From Tuctoria greenei (lineage: Eukaryota; Streptophyta; Magnoliopsida; Poales; Poaceae), in the NCBI GenBank assembly GCA_036927565.1, contig JAYESD010000010.1:117458866-117522865 (forward strand): a stretch of DNA of 64,000 nt. The letters run 5' to 3'. A program made the translations under genes and the position numbers. The notes beneath the pieces are model-generated. The model was not told the origin of the DNA, did no database searches, and worked only from the letters and a program-made list of their open reading frames with translations. Positions 24,079 to 34,165 of the stretch are shown here, piece after piece; the stretch's first letter is position 1, and every line of letters begins with the position of its first letter.

Positions 24079-27000
24079 ATGGCACGAGGAGCAAATACAA
24101 ATGAAGACGTGCATTCACCTCGCACACAGGGAATTATACAACACTTCAAACGCCAAATGCGGCTACACATAGAAGCGCACGATGAGGATTTTCGTGTTAC
24201 CAGTGACCGTCTTGGTCAATTGGAAAATATGCAGATCGACACCAACACCAAAATCAGCACGTTGGAGGTTTCCATTCAAACATTGAACACCTCTATTGGA
24301 GCCATCCTGCAGCGCCTTGAGGAGAGGGATCATGGACACACCGCAGATGGACGGGTGAGCAATGCTCCTAGTATTGTACGTGACAATGAAGATGACTATT
24401 CTGCAGATACGGAGATTGGGGAAGATGAGGAAGCTAGGCCACGGTGCCGGCTACAACGCAATCGTCAAGGCATAGGTGGACATCGTCGGCGTGAGTTACG
24501 CAATCATGAAGATACTTTTAACAAGATCAAATTTAAGATACCTCATTTTGATGGTAAATATGACCCTGATGCATATATTACTTGGGAGATTTTTGTTGAT
24601 AAAAAATTTGCATGTCATGAGTTTCCTGAAAACGCAAGAGTTAGAGCAGCCACTAGTGAGTTTACTGATTTTGCTTCTATTTGGTGGATAGAACATGGCA
24701 AGAAAAATCCTAATAACATACCACAAACTTGGGATGCTTTGAAACGGCTCATGCGGGCTAGATTTGTTCCTTCTTACTATGCACGTGATTTGTTAAATAA
24801 GTTACAACAATTGAGACAGAGAGCTAAAAGTGTAGAAGAGTATTTTCAGGAATTACAAATGGGTATGTTGCGTTGTAATTTAGACGAGGATGAGGAACCA
24901 GCTATGGCTAGATTTTTGGGTGGTTTAAACCGTGAAATTCAGGACATACTTGCTTATAAAGATTACAATAATGTTACCCGTTTGTTTTATCTTGCTTGTA
25001 AAGCTGAAAGGGAAGTGCAGGGACGACGAGCTAGCTCTAGAACTAAAATTTCTGCAGGAAAGACTAGCTCATGGCAACCACGCACGACTACTCCTTCGAC
25101 TGGGCGTGCTTCCCCGCCATCTTCTTCACCAAGTCGAGCAGCACCTTCTTCTTCCGGCAACAAGCCACGTGCTTCTTCCACTAGCTCAGCAGTAAAGACC
25201 ACCCAAAAGCCCACCGGGAGTGCTTCTTCCGTAGCATCTACCGGACGATCTAGAGACGTTCAATGTCACAAGTGCAAGGGTTTTGGCCATGTGCAGCGTG
25301 ACTGCCCAAGCAAACGTGTTCTAATTGTTAAAGATGACAGTGAGTACTCATCTACTAGCGATTTTGATGACGATACATGTGTTTTGCTTGCAGCTGACTA
25401 TGCAGGTAGCGATGAACATCAAGAAGAGCATATTGGTGCAGAAGATGCAGCGCGCTATGATAGTCTCATTGTGCAGCGTGTGCTTAGTGCACAAATGGAG
25501 AAAGCGGAACAAAATCAAAGGCACACATTATTCCAAACAAAGTGTGTCGTCAAAGAGCGATCTTGCCGTATGATCATTGATGGAGGTAGCTGCAACAACT
25601 TGGCCAGCAATGACATGGTGACCAAGCTGGCACTAAGCACCAAACCGCACCCACATCCCTATTACATTCAATGGTTAAACAACAGCGATAAGGCAAAGGT
25701 AACTAGACTTGTGCGAATCAATTTTACTATTGGATCATATAAGGATGTCGTTGAATGTGATGTTGTGCCTATGCAAGCTTGTAATATTCTGCTAGGAAGA
25801 CCTTGGCAGTTTGATAGAGATTCTATGCATCATGGTAGATTAAATCAGTATTCTTTTCTTTACCACGATAAAAAAATTTTGTTGCATCCTATGTCTCTTG
25901 AAGCTATTGTGCAAGATGATGTTGCTAGAGCTAGGAAAACTAAATATCAGGACCATGCTAACATTGAGAACAATAACAATGCCAAATCTGTGTTTGATAA
26001 GAAAAATGAGATATCTCTGAAGGGAAAATGCTTGTTTGCTACGAAATCTGATATTAATGAACTGATTGCTTCCACCTCTGTTGCCGATGCTTTGGTATGC
26101 AAAGATGCTTTGTTTTCCCTTTACGATGTGCAACATTCTTTGCCTCCTGCTGTTGCTAACATTTTGCAGGAATATTCTGATGTGTTTCCAAGTGAAATAC
26201 CACCAGGACTACCACCACTTCGAGGGATTGAGCACCAGATTGACCTCATTCCCGGTGCTTCATTGCCCAACCGTGCACCATACAGGACAAATCGAGAAGA
26301 AACAAAGGAGATTCAGCGCCAAGTACAAGAACTACTTGACAAAGGTTATGTACATGAGTCTCTTAGTCCTTGTGCTGTTCCAGTTATTCTAGTACCTAAA
26401 AAGGATGGATCATGGCGTATGTGTGTGGATTGTAGAGCAATCAACAATATAACCATTCGATATCATCATCCTATTCCACGCTTAGATGATATGCTTGATG
26501 AATTGAGTGGTTCTGTTGTGTTCTCAAAAGTTCATTTGCGTAGTGGTTATCACCAAATTCGCATGAAACTAGGAGATGAATGGAAAACTGATTTCAAAAC
26601 TAAGTTCGGTTTATATGAGTGGTTAGTCATGCCTTTTGGGTTAACTAATGCACCTAGCACCTTCATGAGATTAATGAACGAGGTTTTGCGTGCATTCATT
26701 GGAAAATTTGTTGTTGTGTATTTTGATGATATATTGATTTATAGCAAATCCATGGATGAACATCTTGATCACTTACATGCTGTTTTTAATGCTTTGCGTG
26801 AGGCACGATTATTTGGTAATCCTGAGAAGTGTACCTTTTGCACGGATCGAGTCTCTTTCCTTGGCTATGTTGTTACTCCACAGGGAATTGAAGTTGATCA
26901 AGCCAAGGTAGAGGCTGTTCAGGGGTGGCCTGTACCAAAGACCATCACACAGGTGCGGAGCTTTCTAGGGCTGGTTGGGTTCTATCGTCGCTTTGTGAAG

Positions 27001-28725
27001 GATTTCAGTACCATTGCTGCTCCATTGAATGACCTTACGAAGAAGGGGGTGCCTTTTTCTTGGGGCACCACACAAGATAACGCCTTTACCATACTGAAAG
27101 ATAAGTTTACGCATGCACCTCTTCTCCAACTTCCTGATTTTTCTAAGACTTTTGAGCTTGAATGTGATGCTAGTGGGATTGGATTGGGTGGTGTTTTGTT
27201 ACAAGAAGGAAAACCTGTTGCATATTTTAGTGAGAAAATGAGTGGGCCTATTCTAAATTATTCTACCTATGATAAGGAATTATATGCTCTTGTACGAACT
27301 TTCGAAACATGGCAGCATTATTTGTGGCCCAAAGAATTTGTTATCCATTCTGATCATGAATCACTAAAGCATATTAGGAGTCAAGGGAAACTAAACCGTA
27401 GGCATGCTAAGTGGATGGAATTTATTGAGTCTTTTCCTTATGTCATTAAACACAAAATGGGAAAGGATAATGTTATTGCTGATGCTTTATCTAGACGTTA
27501 TACTCTTCTATCTCAACTTGACTTTAAAATTTTTGGATTAGAAACGATTAAAGATCAATATGAACATAATGCTGATTTCAAAGATGTATTGCTGAAATGT
27601 AAAGACAGAAAAACATTGAATAAATTTGTCCTCAATGATGGCTATGTGTTTAGAGCTAACAAGTTATGCATTCCAGCTAGCTCCGTTCGTTTGTTGTTGT
27701 TACAGGAAGCGCATGGAGGCGGGCTGATGGGGCACTTTGGAGTGAAAAAGACGGAGGACATACTTGCTGGTCATTTCTTTTGGCCAAGGATGAGGCGAGA
27801 CGTGGAGCGCTTTGTTGCTCGCTGCACGACATGTCAAAAAGCTAAGTCACGACTTAATCCACATGGTTTGTACATGCCTCTTCCTGTTCCTAGCATTCCT
27901 TGGGAGGATATTTCTATAGACTTTGTTTTAGGACTGCCTAGAACAAAGAAGGGTAGGGATAGCATCTTTGTTGTTGTGGATAGATTTTCTAAAATGGCAC
28001 ACTTCATACCTTGTCATAAAAGTGATGATGCTACACATGTTGTTGATTTGTTTTTCCGAGATATTGTTAGATTGCATGGTGTGCCAAACACAATAGTTTC
28101 AGATCGTGATGCTAAGTTTCTTAGCCATTTTTGGAGAACGTTATGGGCAAAATTGGGAACTAAGCTTTTATTTTCAACTACTTGTCATCCCCAAACTGAT
28201 GGTCAAACTGAGGTTGTAAATAGAAGTTTATCTACCATGCTTAGGGCTGTTTTGAAAAAGAATATAAAAATATGGGAAGAGTGTTTGCCTCATTTTGAGT
28301 TTGCTTATAATCGTTCCCTACATTCTAGTACTAAGAAATGCCCTTTTGAGATTGTTTATGGATTTGTACCTCATGCTCCTATTGATTTATTACCTCTTCC
28401 TTCAATGGAACGAGTGAATTTTGATGCTAAACATCGTGCTGAATTGATCTTAAAATTGCATGAAACCACTAAGAAGAATATAGACTGCATGAATGCCAAG
28501 TATAAACTTGCTGGTAGTAGGGGAAAGAAAACTATCACTTTTGAACCTGGTGATTTAGTTTGGTTACATTTGCGAAAGGATAGGTTTCCTGATTTGAGAA
28601 AGTCTAAATTGTTACCTCGAGCTGATGGTCCATTCAAAGTGTTAGAAAGGATTAATGATAATGCATATAAACTCGAGTTGCCTGCGAATTTTGGGTTAGT
28701 CCCACATTTAACATTGCAGATTTGA
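24079..28725 (+). CDS. Gag-pol polyprotein of B2 (RT probably dead)
   Basis: One frame of 1548 codons from ATG 24079; ATG context and B1 agree on this start. Order: coiled-coil N-terminus, gag core (YDPDAYITWE, about residue 165), Ser/Pro linker, zinc knuckle C396-x2-C399-x4-H404-x4-C409, protease IIDGGS (Asp501), RT, RNase H (ECDASGIGLG ... IADALSRRY), integrase zinc finger (about 1210-1255) and core (IDFVLGL, VSDRDAKF, TDGQTEVVN). RT motif B and YFDD (Asp883/884) are intact, but motif A reads FSKVHLRSGYHQ: residue 819 is His (CAT 26533-26535) where B1 and the family have Asp. A one-base deletion near 28695 ends the frame early and cuts off the pol tail. Long and open, yet probably unable to reverse-transcribe. 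Confidence 0.92.
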   Translation: MARGANTNEDVHSPRTQGIIQHFKRQMRLHIEAHDEDFRVTSDRLGQLENMQIDTNTKISTLEVSIQTLNTSIGAILQRLEERDHGHTADGRVSNAPSIVRDNEDDYSADTEIGEDEEARPRCRLQRNRQGIGGHRRRELRNHEDTFNKIKFKIPHFDGKYDPDAYITWEIFVDKKFACHEFPENARVRAATSEFTDFASIWWIEHGKKNPNNIPQTWDALKRLMRARFVPSYYARDLLNKLQQLRQRAKSVEEYFQELQMGMLRCNLDEDEEPAMARFLGGLNREIQDILAYKDYNNVTRLFYLACKAEREVQGRRASSRTKISAGKTSSWQPRTTTPSTGRASPPSSSPSRAAPSSSGNKPRASSTSSAVKTTQKPTGSASSVASTGRSRDVQCHKCKGFGHVQRDCPSKRVLIVKDDSEYSSTSDFDDDTCVLLAADYAGSDEHQEEHIGAEDAARYDSLIVQRVLSAQMEKAEQNQRHTLFQTKCVVKERSCRMIIDGGSCNNLASNDMVTKLALSTKPHPHPYYIQWLNNSDKAKVTRLVRINFTIGSYKDVVECDVVPMQACNILLGRPWQFDRDSMHHGRLNQYSFLYHDKKILLHPMSLEAIVQDDVARARKTKYQDHANIENNNNAKSVFDKKNEISLKGKCLFATKSDINELIASTSVADALVCKDALFSLYDVQHSLPPAVANILQEYSDVFPSEIPPGLPPLRGIEHQIDLIPGASLPNRAPYRTNREETKEIQRQVQELLDKGYVHESLSPCAVPVILVPKKDGSWRMCVDCRAINNITIRYHHPIPRLDDMLDELSGSVVFSKVHLRSGYHQIRMKLGDEWKTDFKTKFGLYEWLVMPFGLTNAPSTFMRLMNEVLRAFIGKFVVVYFDDILIYSKSMDEHLDHLHAVFNALREARLFGNPEKCTFCTDRVSFLGYVVTPQGIEVDQAKVEAVQGWPVPKTITQVRSFLGLVGFYRRFVKDFSTIAAPLNDLTKKGVPFSWGTTQDNAFTILKDKFTHAPLLQLPDFSKTFELECDASGIGLGGVLLQEGKPVAYFSEKMSGPILNYSTYDKELYALVRTFETWQHYLWPKEFVIHSDHESLKHIRSQGKLNRRHAKWMEFIESFPYVIKHKMGKDNVIADALSRRYTLLSQLDFKIFGLETIKDQYEHNADFKDVLLKCKDRKTLNKFVLNDGYVFRANKLCIPASSVRLLLLQEAHGGGLMGHFGVKKTEDILAGHFFWPRMRRDVERFVARCTTCQKAKSRLNPHGLYMPLPVPSIPWEDISIDFVLGLPRTKKGRDSIFVVVDRFSKMAHFIPCHKSDDATHVVDLFFRDIVRLHGVPNTIVSDRDAKFLSHFWRTLWAKLGTKLLFSTTCHPQTDGQTEVVNRSLSTMLRAVLKKNIKIWEECLPHFEFAYNRSLHSSTKKCPFEIVYGFVPHAPIDLLPLPSMERVNFDAKHRAELILKLHETTKKNIDCMNAKYKLAGSRGKKTITFEPGDLVWLHLRKDRFPDLRKSKLLPRADGPFKVLERINDNAYKLELPANFGLVPHLTLQI

Positions 28726-28940
28726 AGCCATATTTGGGAGAAGAAGATGAGCTTGAGTCGCGGACGACTCAAATGCAAGAAGGGGAGGATGATGAGGACA
28801 TCAACACTCTCGATACATCCACACCAACTCAGCTACCGGTTTCTGGTCTGATCACTCGCGCTCGTGCACGTCAACTAAACTATGAGATGAACTCGTTCTT
28901 GGCCTTATGTCCATCTTATCTAGATCGTGGAACTACTTGA
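28726..28940 (+). pseudogene. B2 pol C-terminal tail, out of frame, overlapping 3' LTR
   Basis: The continuation of pol after the frameshift near 28695: LGEEDELESRTTQMQEGEDD then acidic/Thr-rich codons and ITRARARQLNYEMNSF, stopping at 28940. It crosses the LTR boundary at 28790; in B1 the same tail is joined in frame to integrase. About 50 of its codons lie in the LTR. The function of this tail is unknown; in CRM elements an integrase C-terminal motif is likewise encoded across the LTR boundary. Confidence 0.7.
28778..28789 (+). other. Polypurine tract of B2 (also coding)
   Basis: AGAAGGGGAGGA ends exactly at the 3' LTR. The same bases encode part of QEGEDD in the pol tail. The tract is conserved in B1 (6043-6054, reverse) and, with a change, in G (44928-44940). 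Confidence 0.8.
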
Positions 28941-29655
28941 TTTCTGGTTTTGCTTAGGAACAATGGAGAGGAGCCAATGGGAAGGGAATTCGCGCGGACA
29001 GGATTTGGACAGCAGAACAGCACCAACTTGTGACGGCCACCACGATTTCATACGGACTCTGATCTGGGCGTTCAAGTACTTCCTGGAAAGATTATCAAGT
29101 CTACTTTCAAAGGATCTGTCCTCATGTCCATATCTATTCGGAGTCGGCCGCAATCGTTATTTTAATACCAAGACCTTTTTCTGTCCATGGTGCTGCATCA
29201 CCAAAATTGGGCCCATGGCCCATGTATCGTTTGAGTCCATTAGGGACTCGTGATTAGGGTTTATCACGACCCTAGAGAGGTAATAAATAGTAGCAGCGGC
29301 CCTCATTAGCTGGTGGGTTTTGTTTATTCGTAAGTTAGCTTCTGCTGCTTCCTTGTACACGCGCGTGTCGACTAGATCGCCCGTCTACTTGTATCCAGAA
29401 CCCCACTTTAGATTGATTCAACAGATAAGTGCTTGTTCTTCTTGTTCTTGCATGTTCTTTGATTGCTTGCAGGAACAAAGGCCCTCGTGGTCAGGTTGAT
29501 TGTGCGCCAGCAAGATCAATACAACTTCGGAGTCGGTGTACCGATCACTAAGGCGCATCGTCTTGGGGACGGTGTAGTCGGATCGCCAACGTCTTCTTCT
29601 CCATAAATCGAACCCTCCTATTCTCATCGAAAGATCGGGAACCAAGATCCTATCA
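28790..29655 (+). repeat. 3' LTR of B2
   Basis: 866 bp, near-identical to 22127-22992. Followed by ACCAC at 29656-29660. Confidence 0.92.
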
Positions 29656-31036
29656 ACCACACTTTGGGTTTGCCACCGTCTTCAGAAGACGGTCGAGGTC
29701 GCTTCTCGGGGCGTGGCCCCCGGCCACCCGGAGTTGTAGCAGCTGCAACGTTGGATGTGCCGGCCGACGGCTTTTTCTTGCCGTTGGTCTTCTTTTTCTT
29801 CTTGCCACCCCCAGAGGTAGCAGCTTCTTCTTTGGAGGATTTCTTGTGATCCTCCAAGGCTGGTTTGGAGTGCATTTCACGGCCCTCCGCAGCTCTGACA
29901 CATTTGTCTGCCAAGCTGAAGAGTTCCGTGACGCTGGTGATCTCCTTGATCGCCAACTTCTCCAACATCTTCTTGTCCCGTACACCCTGTCTGAATGCCA
30001 CAATGACAGAGGCGCTAGAGATAGAAGGGATAGTGTTTCGTACCTGAGAGAACCTTTGGATGAATGACCGCAAGGATTCTCCCCCTTTTTGCACGACCGC
30101 AAAAAGGTCCAGTTCAGTGCCTGGTCGGGTGTATGAACTCCCGAAGTTGGCAGTGAACTGATGGCACAGCTCCTCCCAACTGTTGATGGAGTTGGGTGGA
30201 AGGCTCATAAACCAGGACCTGGCGGTCCCAATTAAGGCCACTGGAAAGTAATTGGCCATCACGGCCTCGTTTCCTCCAGCTGCCAAGATTGCAGTGGAGT
30301 ATATCTGAAGAAATTCGGCAGGATTGACAGTCCCGTCGAATTTTTCCGGCAGGTGAGGACGAAACTTCTGTGGCCATCTAACCATGCACAGGTGCATGGC
30401 CAGAGCTGAACAGCCTCCTCCTACTCCTTCAGGAGTAGAAAGGTCTTGAGCTTCCCGTCTTTCACGGGCATGCTCAATATAGACTCGGCCATCCTGCTGG
30501 CGATATCGGCGATCAAGCTCCGCTCGAAGGTCATGAGTCGAAAGCCTGGATACCGTGTGAGTGCGTCGAGCCCCGGAGGGCAATGATGTCACTTGTTGCG
30601 ATGCAGCACGTCTCCTGCTATTGGAGACGTGTGGACCAAGTCTTCTAGACAAAGTCCACCACTGCGACGGGGCTCGTCCTGAAGGAGGAAGACCCTGGTT
30701 GCTGAGGCGTTCGGCTGCTGCTGCAACCAAATGCTCCACATTGGCCCTCCACTGCTCCAGTGCATCCCTAGATGCATCCGGAGGTGGTGGACGTTGGAGA
30801 AGAGCACGTGCCGCATGGAGCGCGTGTTCCGGGTTGTCATGATTTGCCGACGCAGTAAGCGACGCCGGCGCACCATCACGTTGTCCAGCACGATTTGCTG
30901 GAGGAGACGGTGGTGGTGGGAGTGTGACTCCTGCTGGTGCTGAGGCTCCTGCTGGTGGCTGCCTATTGGAGGGATTGCCTCCAACAGCCTGTGCAGCAGG
31001 TTGGCCATTGAATGATCCAGCAGCAGAGTTCACCAT
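29656..31036 (-). pseudogene. Gag of element A, N-terminal part
   Basis: Start ATG at 31034-31036, only about 38 bases from the LTR end, so the element has almost no leader. Ala/Pro/Gln-rich N-terminus, Arg-rich middle, then the retrotransposon gag domain (about residues 225-400): RPHLPEKFDGTVNPAEFLQI, ARSWFMSLPPNSINSWEEL, FRQGVRDKKMLEKLA. A Lys-rich stretch (GGGKKKKKTNGKKKP) and KPKVW follow, and B2 then interrupts the frame. Reading continues at 22121. No other lesion is seen in this half. Structural capsid protein, cytoplasmic. Confidence 0.88.
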
Positions 31037-31061
31037 TCTCAAAATCTCAGGCGCCCCTTCC

Positions 31062-31071
31062 TGGCGCACCA
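31062..31071 (-). other. Primer-binding site of element A (tentative)
   Basis: Reverse strand TGGTGCGCCA followed by GGAAGG, two bases inside the 5' LTR. Resembles the TGGCGCGCCAGG-type sites of grass Gypsy elements. The tRNA is not identified. Confidence 0.5.
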
Positions 31072-31073
31072 AC

Positions 31074-31901
31074 TGTCAGTGGTTTGGAACCGGCAGATCT
31101 CCCTACACGGCTAAAGTGTTGGGGGAGTTTGAAGTTCGGTATGGGCACGCGGAGATTCAAGAAGGTGAATCGGAGACACAAGAATTTACGTGGTTCGGGC
31201 CGCCTGAGCGTAATACCCTACTCCACGGATGTGTTGGTGTTGTATTAGCAGTATGAGCTTGTGATGAGCGTATGAGGCGCGTGTGTGTCCGTTCCCCTAT
31301 GTATCGTCGGCCTGTCCTTTTATAGTACAAGGGCAGGCCGTTACAGGTTAGCCTGGCCCGACATGTGGCCCCGGCGGTTACTAGTGTTGATACACGTTTA
31401 ATTGCTCTTAATGATCCTGTAACGGGCTTTGACAGCACCGTTATTGGTATTAAGATCGTCCGTTTAAGTGTCATTAATATGGTATTAATGACACTTAATC
31501 GGGTCTTGAAGTCCTTGGCTCTCCTTTGAAGATCCGGAGCCGTTGCGGGGTCTTCCGGAGGTTAGAAGCTGAAGATCCGATGATCGGACACGTGGCAGCT
31601 CCGGAGCATACTGTGGAAACAGGTAGCTCCGGGGCTACCTGACACGTGTCAGGTCCGGAGCTTCTCTCGGTCAGGGGCTAAGTCCGGAGGTGCCATTTTG
31701 GTTCATGGTCCGGAGCTTCCCCCTTGTGGGCGGTAGCTCCGGTTTGGTAGTACACGTGGCGACCCAGGGATTAACCATGTTGGAGAAGCGGGTCCGGTTA
31801 TGTCTGACATGTGGGCCTTTGAGGGTCTTCAAACCAAGTAGATGATTTTCCTTTGAGATCTTTATAACCTCAAGGGATGTACGGTTTCTAGGGTACCGAC
31901 A
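31074..31901 (-). repeat. 5' LTR of element A
   Basis: 828 bp, TG/CA ends. TATA box for the minus strand (TATAAAAG) at 31317-31324. Transcription from here runs left through gag-pol. Outer flank ATCAC at 31902-31906. Confidence 0.88.
31317..31324 (-). promoter_or_regulatory. TATA box of element A
   Basis: TATAAAAG on the minus strand in the 5' LTR, duplicated at 4085-4092 in the 3' LTR. Confidence 0.55.
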
Positions 31902-31906
31902 ATCAC

Positions 31907-34165
31907 CATCTGATCCATAACCATAACCAAACCATTCCAAATCCCAAGTTCCACTCTAATCATGTAGGTCATCCAGGTACTCTTGACCGGGAGCATGACT
32001 ATCATGATAGTTTTTAACACTCTATAGAGGTTGTACAACTTTACCCACAAGTTTGTAATTTCATCACCCATCAACGACTAAAGAAACCCCCCTTATGCCA
32101 ATTACACTTCCTTAGGTGCATGGCCAAGAGATCGCAAAATAGCATTTACAAAGGGACTACGAGCATATTCACACCCACCGAGGTTTCACCGATGGTGATG
32201 CCTCCAACTGAGCACATCCAACCAAGGGCCCCCTCTTGTGCAGTTCGGATCCCAGGGCAGTCCTGCCACTATTGCAAAGCCAACCGACTGCCATTCCCCC
32301 CTCCCCCCAAATAATCCGAACAATGCTAGCAATACACCTAATTAATTTGCTAAGCTGCACCCATACTTGGCCTTGTGGTGGCACTGTTGTCCTGACATAT
32401 TCTCGCATGAACCGGTCCTTAGATCCAAGGCAAGCAAACCACCATATCATCCAACCCATTCCACAAACCATGCTTGCTTAGATCTCCCAAGTCCAATGTT
32501 ACCAATTATCCTTGTTCATCAATTCATATCATCCATAGGGTCATTAATCCATAATTAAGCCATTTGGTTGGTTTCCCATCCCAATTAATTAGACCGAAGC
32601 AAAAAGGTAAAATGCCCTTCCCGACTCTCTACAACAATTCCCATGTGACAAGGATGGTCAAACAAATCTAGTAACATCTATCTCTGGTTTCCCATCAATT
32701 TGACACAAGCATGCAGTTTTGCAAACAAAACATTTAAAAACAAGGTTAAAATGATCAAGGACACTTGCCTTGCTCTTGAGACTAATTAGGGTCAAAAGCT
32801 TCAAAGTTCTTGTGCTGGAGGTCCTCAACAGCACCCTCTGGAGCAACACCTTCTATTCCATGCAACAAACAAACAAAATAAAAATTACAATCATAAATGC
32901 TCATATATTACTCAATATACCATGACATACATGAATAATGCAATTATATTGTAAAACTTGTTAATGAGTTGCTACTAATGTTTACTCAATAGTTACAATG
33001 ATTTTCAATAAGTTTGAACACGTTTCAAATTGATTTGAGTCAAATTGGGATTAATTCAACAACTTCAGATTTAGGTGGCCTGAAAAATCCGTACTGGGGA
33101 CCATACTAGTCCGTCCTGGACCAAAAAGTCGATCGGACCAGTCCGCTCAGGGCCATACAAGTTCGTTTGGCTAGGGTTTTTGGCGAATTTCCAACTAGAG
33201 CATGGTTTTAGTTAATATAGGATCATATTTTACGTAGAAAAGGTGCTCTAAGACATTTACCATGAATCTAAGGGTCCAAAGGTCGGGCTTTGAGAATTTA
33301 CTTCTAGATCCAAAGAAGACGGAGAATTTGGTGGAGAATAGATGATGATGTCGATGAATTGACGAAGATCGAACTTACTTGATCCTTCCCCTTCCTCCTT
33401 CTCTTCTTCTGGCTACAGTGCTCTTCTCTTGATGGCGGCTCCCATGAACTAGGGTTTGGGGTTTCTTCAATTGTGACAAAGGGGTTAGAGGATGGGTATT
33501 GGGGTGTTTATATAGAGGTGGAGGTGGTAGGGTTTAATGGATTTCGAGTTCAAGGTGGTGGAGGCCGTGTAGGGATCCCACATGAGCTCCACACGGGTTG
33601 GGCATGACGTTCTTGGGCCCAATTAAGGCAAATACCCAATAACATGTCATGGAGGAAAAGATTGAATCCGAGTTAGGCATACCAGACAAGTCCGCTAGGG
33701 GCCGGACTAGTCCATTGGAAGTCAGAAAGTTGAACGGATAAGTCTGGTATCAAGCTGGACAAGTCCATTCAAGAGTTAAATGAACAAGTCCGGTCTGAGG
33801 CCGAACAAGTCCGGATGCTTGACAATTTCTCCAAAAATCAGATCAAAAGAAGGACCTACCTGACATCTCTGAAAAGTTCTAGTAGCTAGGAACAGACTAG
33901 TCCGTACTCAACAACGGACAAGTCCGAACAACAACAGAAACTCAATCGGACTAATCCGCAGCCAGGGAGGACAAGTCCGTAGAGACAACAAAAAGGAAAA
34001 ACGGACTAGTCCAGGGTCCAAACCGGACAAATCCACACTGATACAGGATTGTAAGTGCTGTTTTGGTTCTAATTCATTTTAAACTCGTTCCTTTTTATGT
34101 TGCTTAATGTTAAACATGTATAAGAGTGTATGCAATGCATGATGGATGAAAATGAGGGTGTTACA
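31907..34165 (-). repeat. Solo LTR D, 5' part (U3 side)
   Basis: 2259 bp. Right end TGTAACACCC (minus) at 34165. Inverted similarity to the C LTR at 31902-32480. A minus-strand TATA box (CTATATAAA) is near 33508-33516, and upstream of it in transcription sense (33080-34040) lies a cluster of short palindromes. No genes; small frames around 32120-32560 recur in the C LTR. Confidence 0.7.
33095..34035 (-). repeat. Cluster of CGGACWAGTCCG-type palindromes in LTR D
   Basis: About fifteen degenerate copies of a 12-bp palindrome, including exact CGGACAAGTCCG at 33915-33926 and near-exact ones near 33701, 33801 and 34002. Spacing is irregular, 15-80 bp, with a gap around 33170-33670. Most are upstream of the D TATA box, where U3 regulatory sites would be. 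Confidence 0.7.

Larger units (their letters stand above)
22127..29655 (+). mobile_element. Chromovirus B2 (CRM-like), nearly intact copy
   Basis: 7529 bp, LTRs 22127-22992 and 28790-29655 (866 bp each), perfect ACCAC target duplication (22122-22126, 29656-29660) inside gag of A. Primer site 22995-23007, leader to 24078, one gag-pol frame 24079-28725, polypurine tract 28778-28789. The LTR pair differs at few sites, so the insertion is young. Opposite in orientation to B1, which is in the same host element. Confidence 0.93.
3842..31901 (-). mobile_element. Tat-lineage Gypsy retrotransposon A, split by B1 and B2
   Basis: LTRs at 31074-31901 (5') and 3842-4667 (3'), flanked by ATCAC at 3837-3841 and 31902-31906, a perfect target duplication. 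Without B1 and B2 it is about 12.9 kb. Order on the minus strand: gag (from 31036), protease, RT, RNase H, a second RNase H, integrase (to 17571), spacer, then an antisense gene (12813-16307, plus) and the 3' LTR. Two RNase H domains and an extra gene between pol and the 3' LTR are marks of the Tat lineage. The two LTRs differ at about twenty sites by eye, so the insertion is fairly recent. The coding regions carry single stops and frameshifts. Confidence 0.85.
3241..34165 (-). mobile_element. Solo LTR D (Tekay/Del type), split by element A
   Basis: On the minus strand the LTR starts TGTAACACCC at 34165 and ends GGGTGTCACA at 3241. The two parts, 3241-3841 and 31907-34165, add to about 2.86 kb. 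Bases 31902-32480 resemble, inverted, the LTR of C around 54650-55180. No primer site or internal region adjoins either end, so it is a solo LTR. Flanking pentamers are GCGTT (3236-3240) and ATGTT (34166-34170), an imperfect duplication differing by two transitions. A minus-strand TATA box (CTATATAAA) is near 33508-33516. Length and ends fit Tekay/Del chromoviruses. Confidence 0.7.

Noticed and set aside
32120..32560. Small genes in the right part of D.
   Set aside because: They match the C LTR and vary in frame between the two copies.
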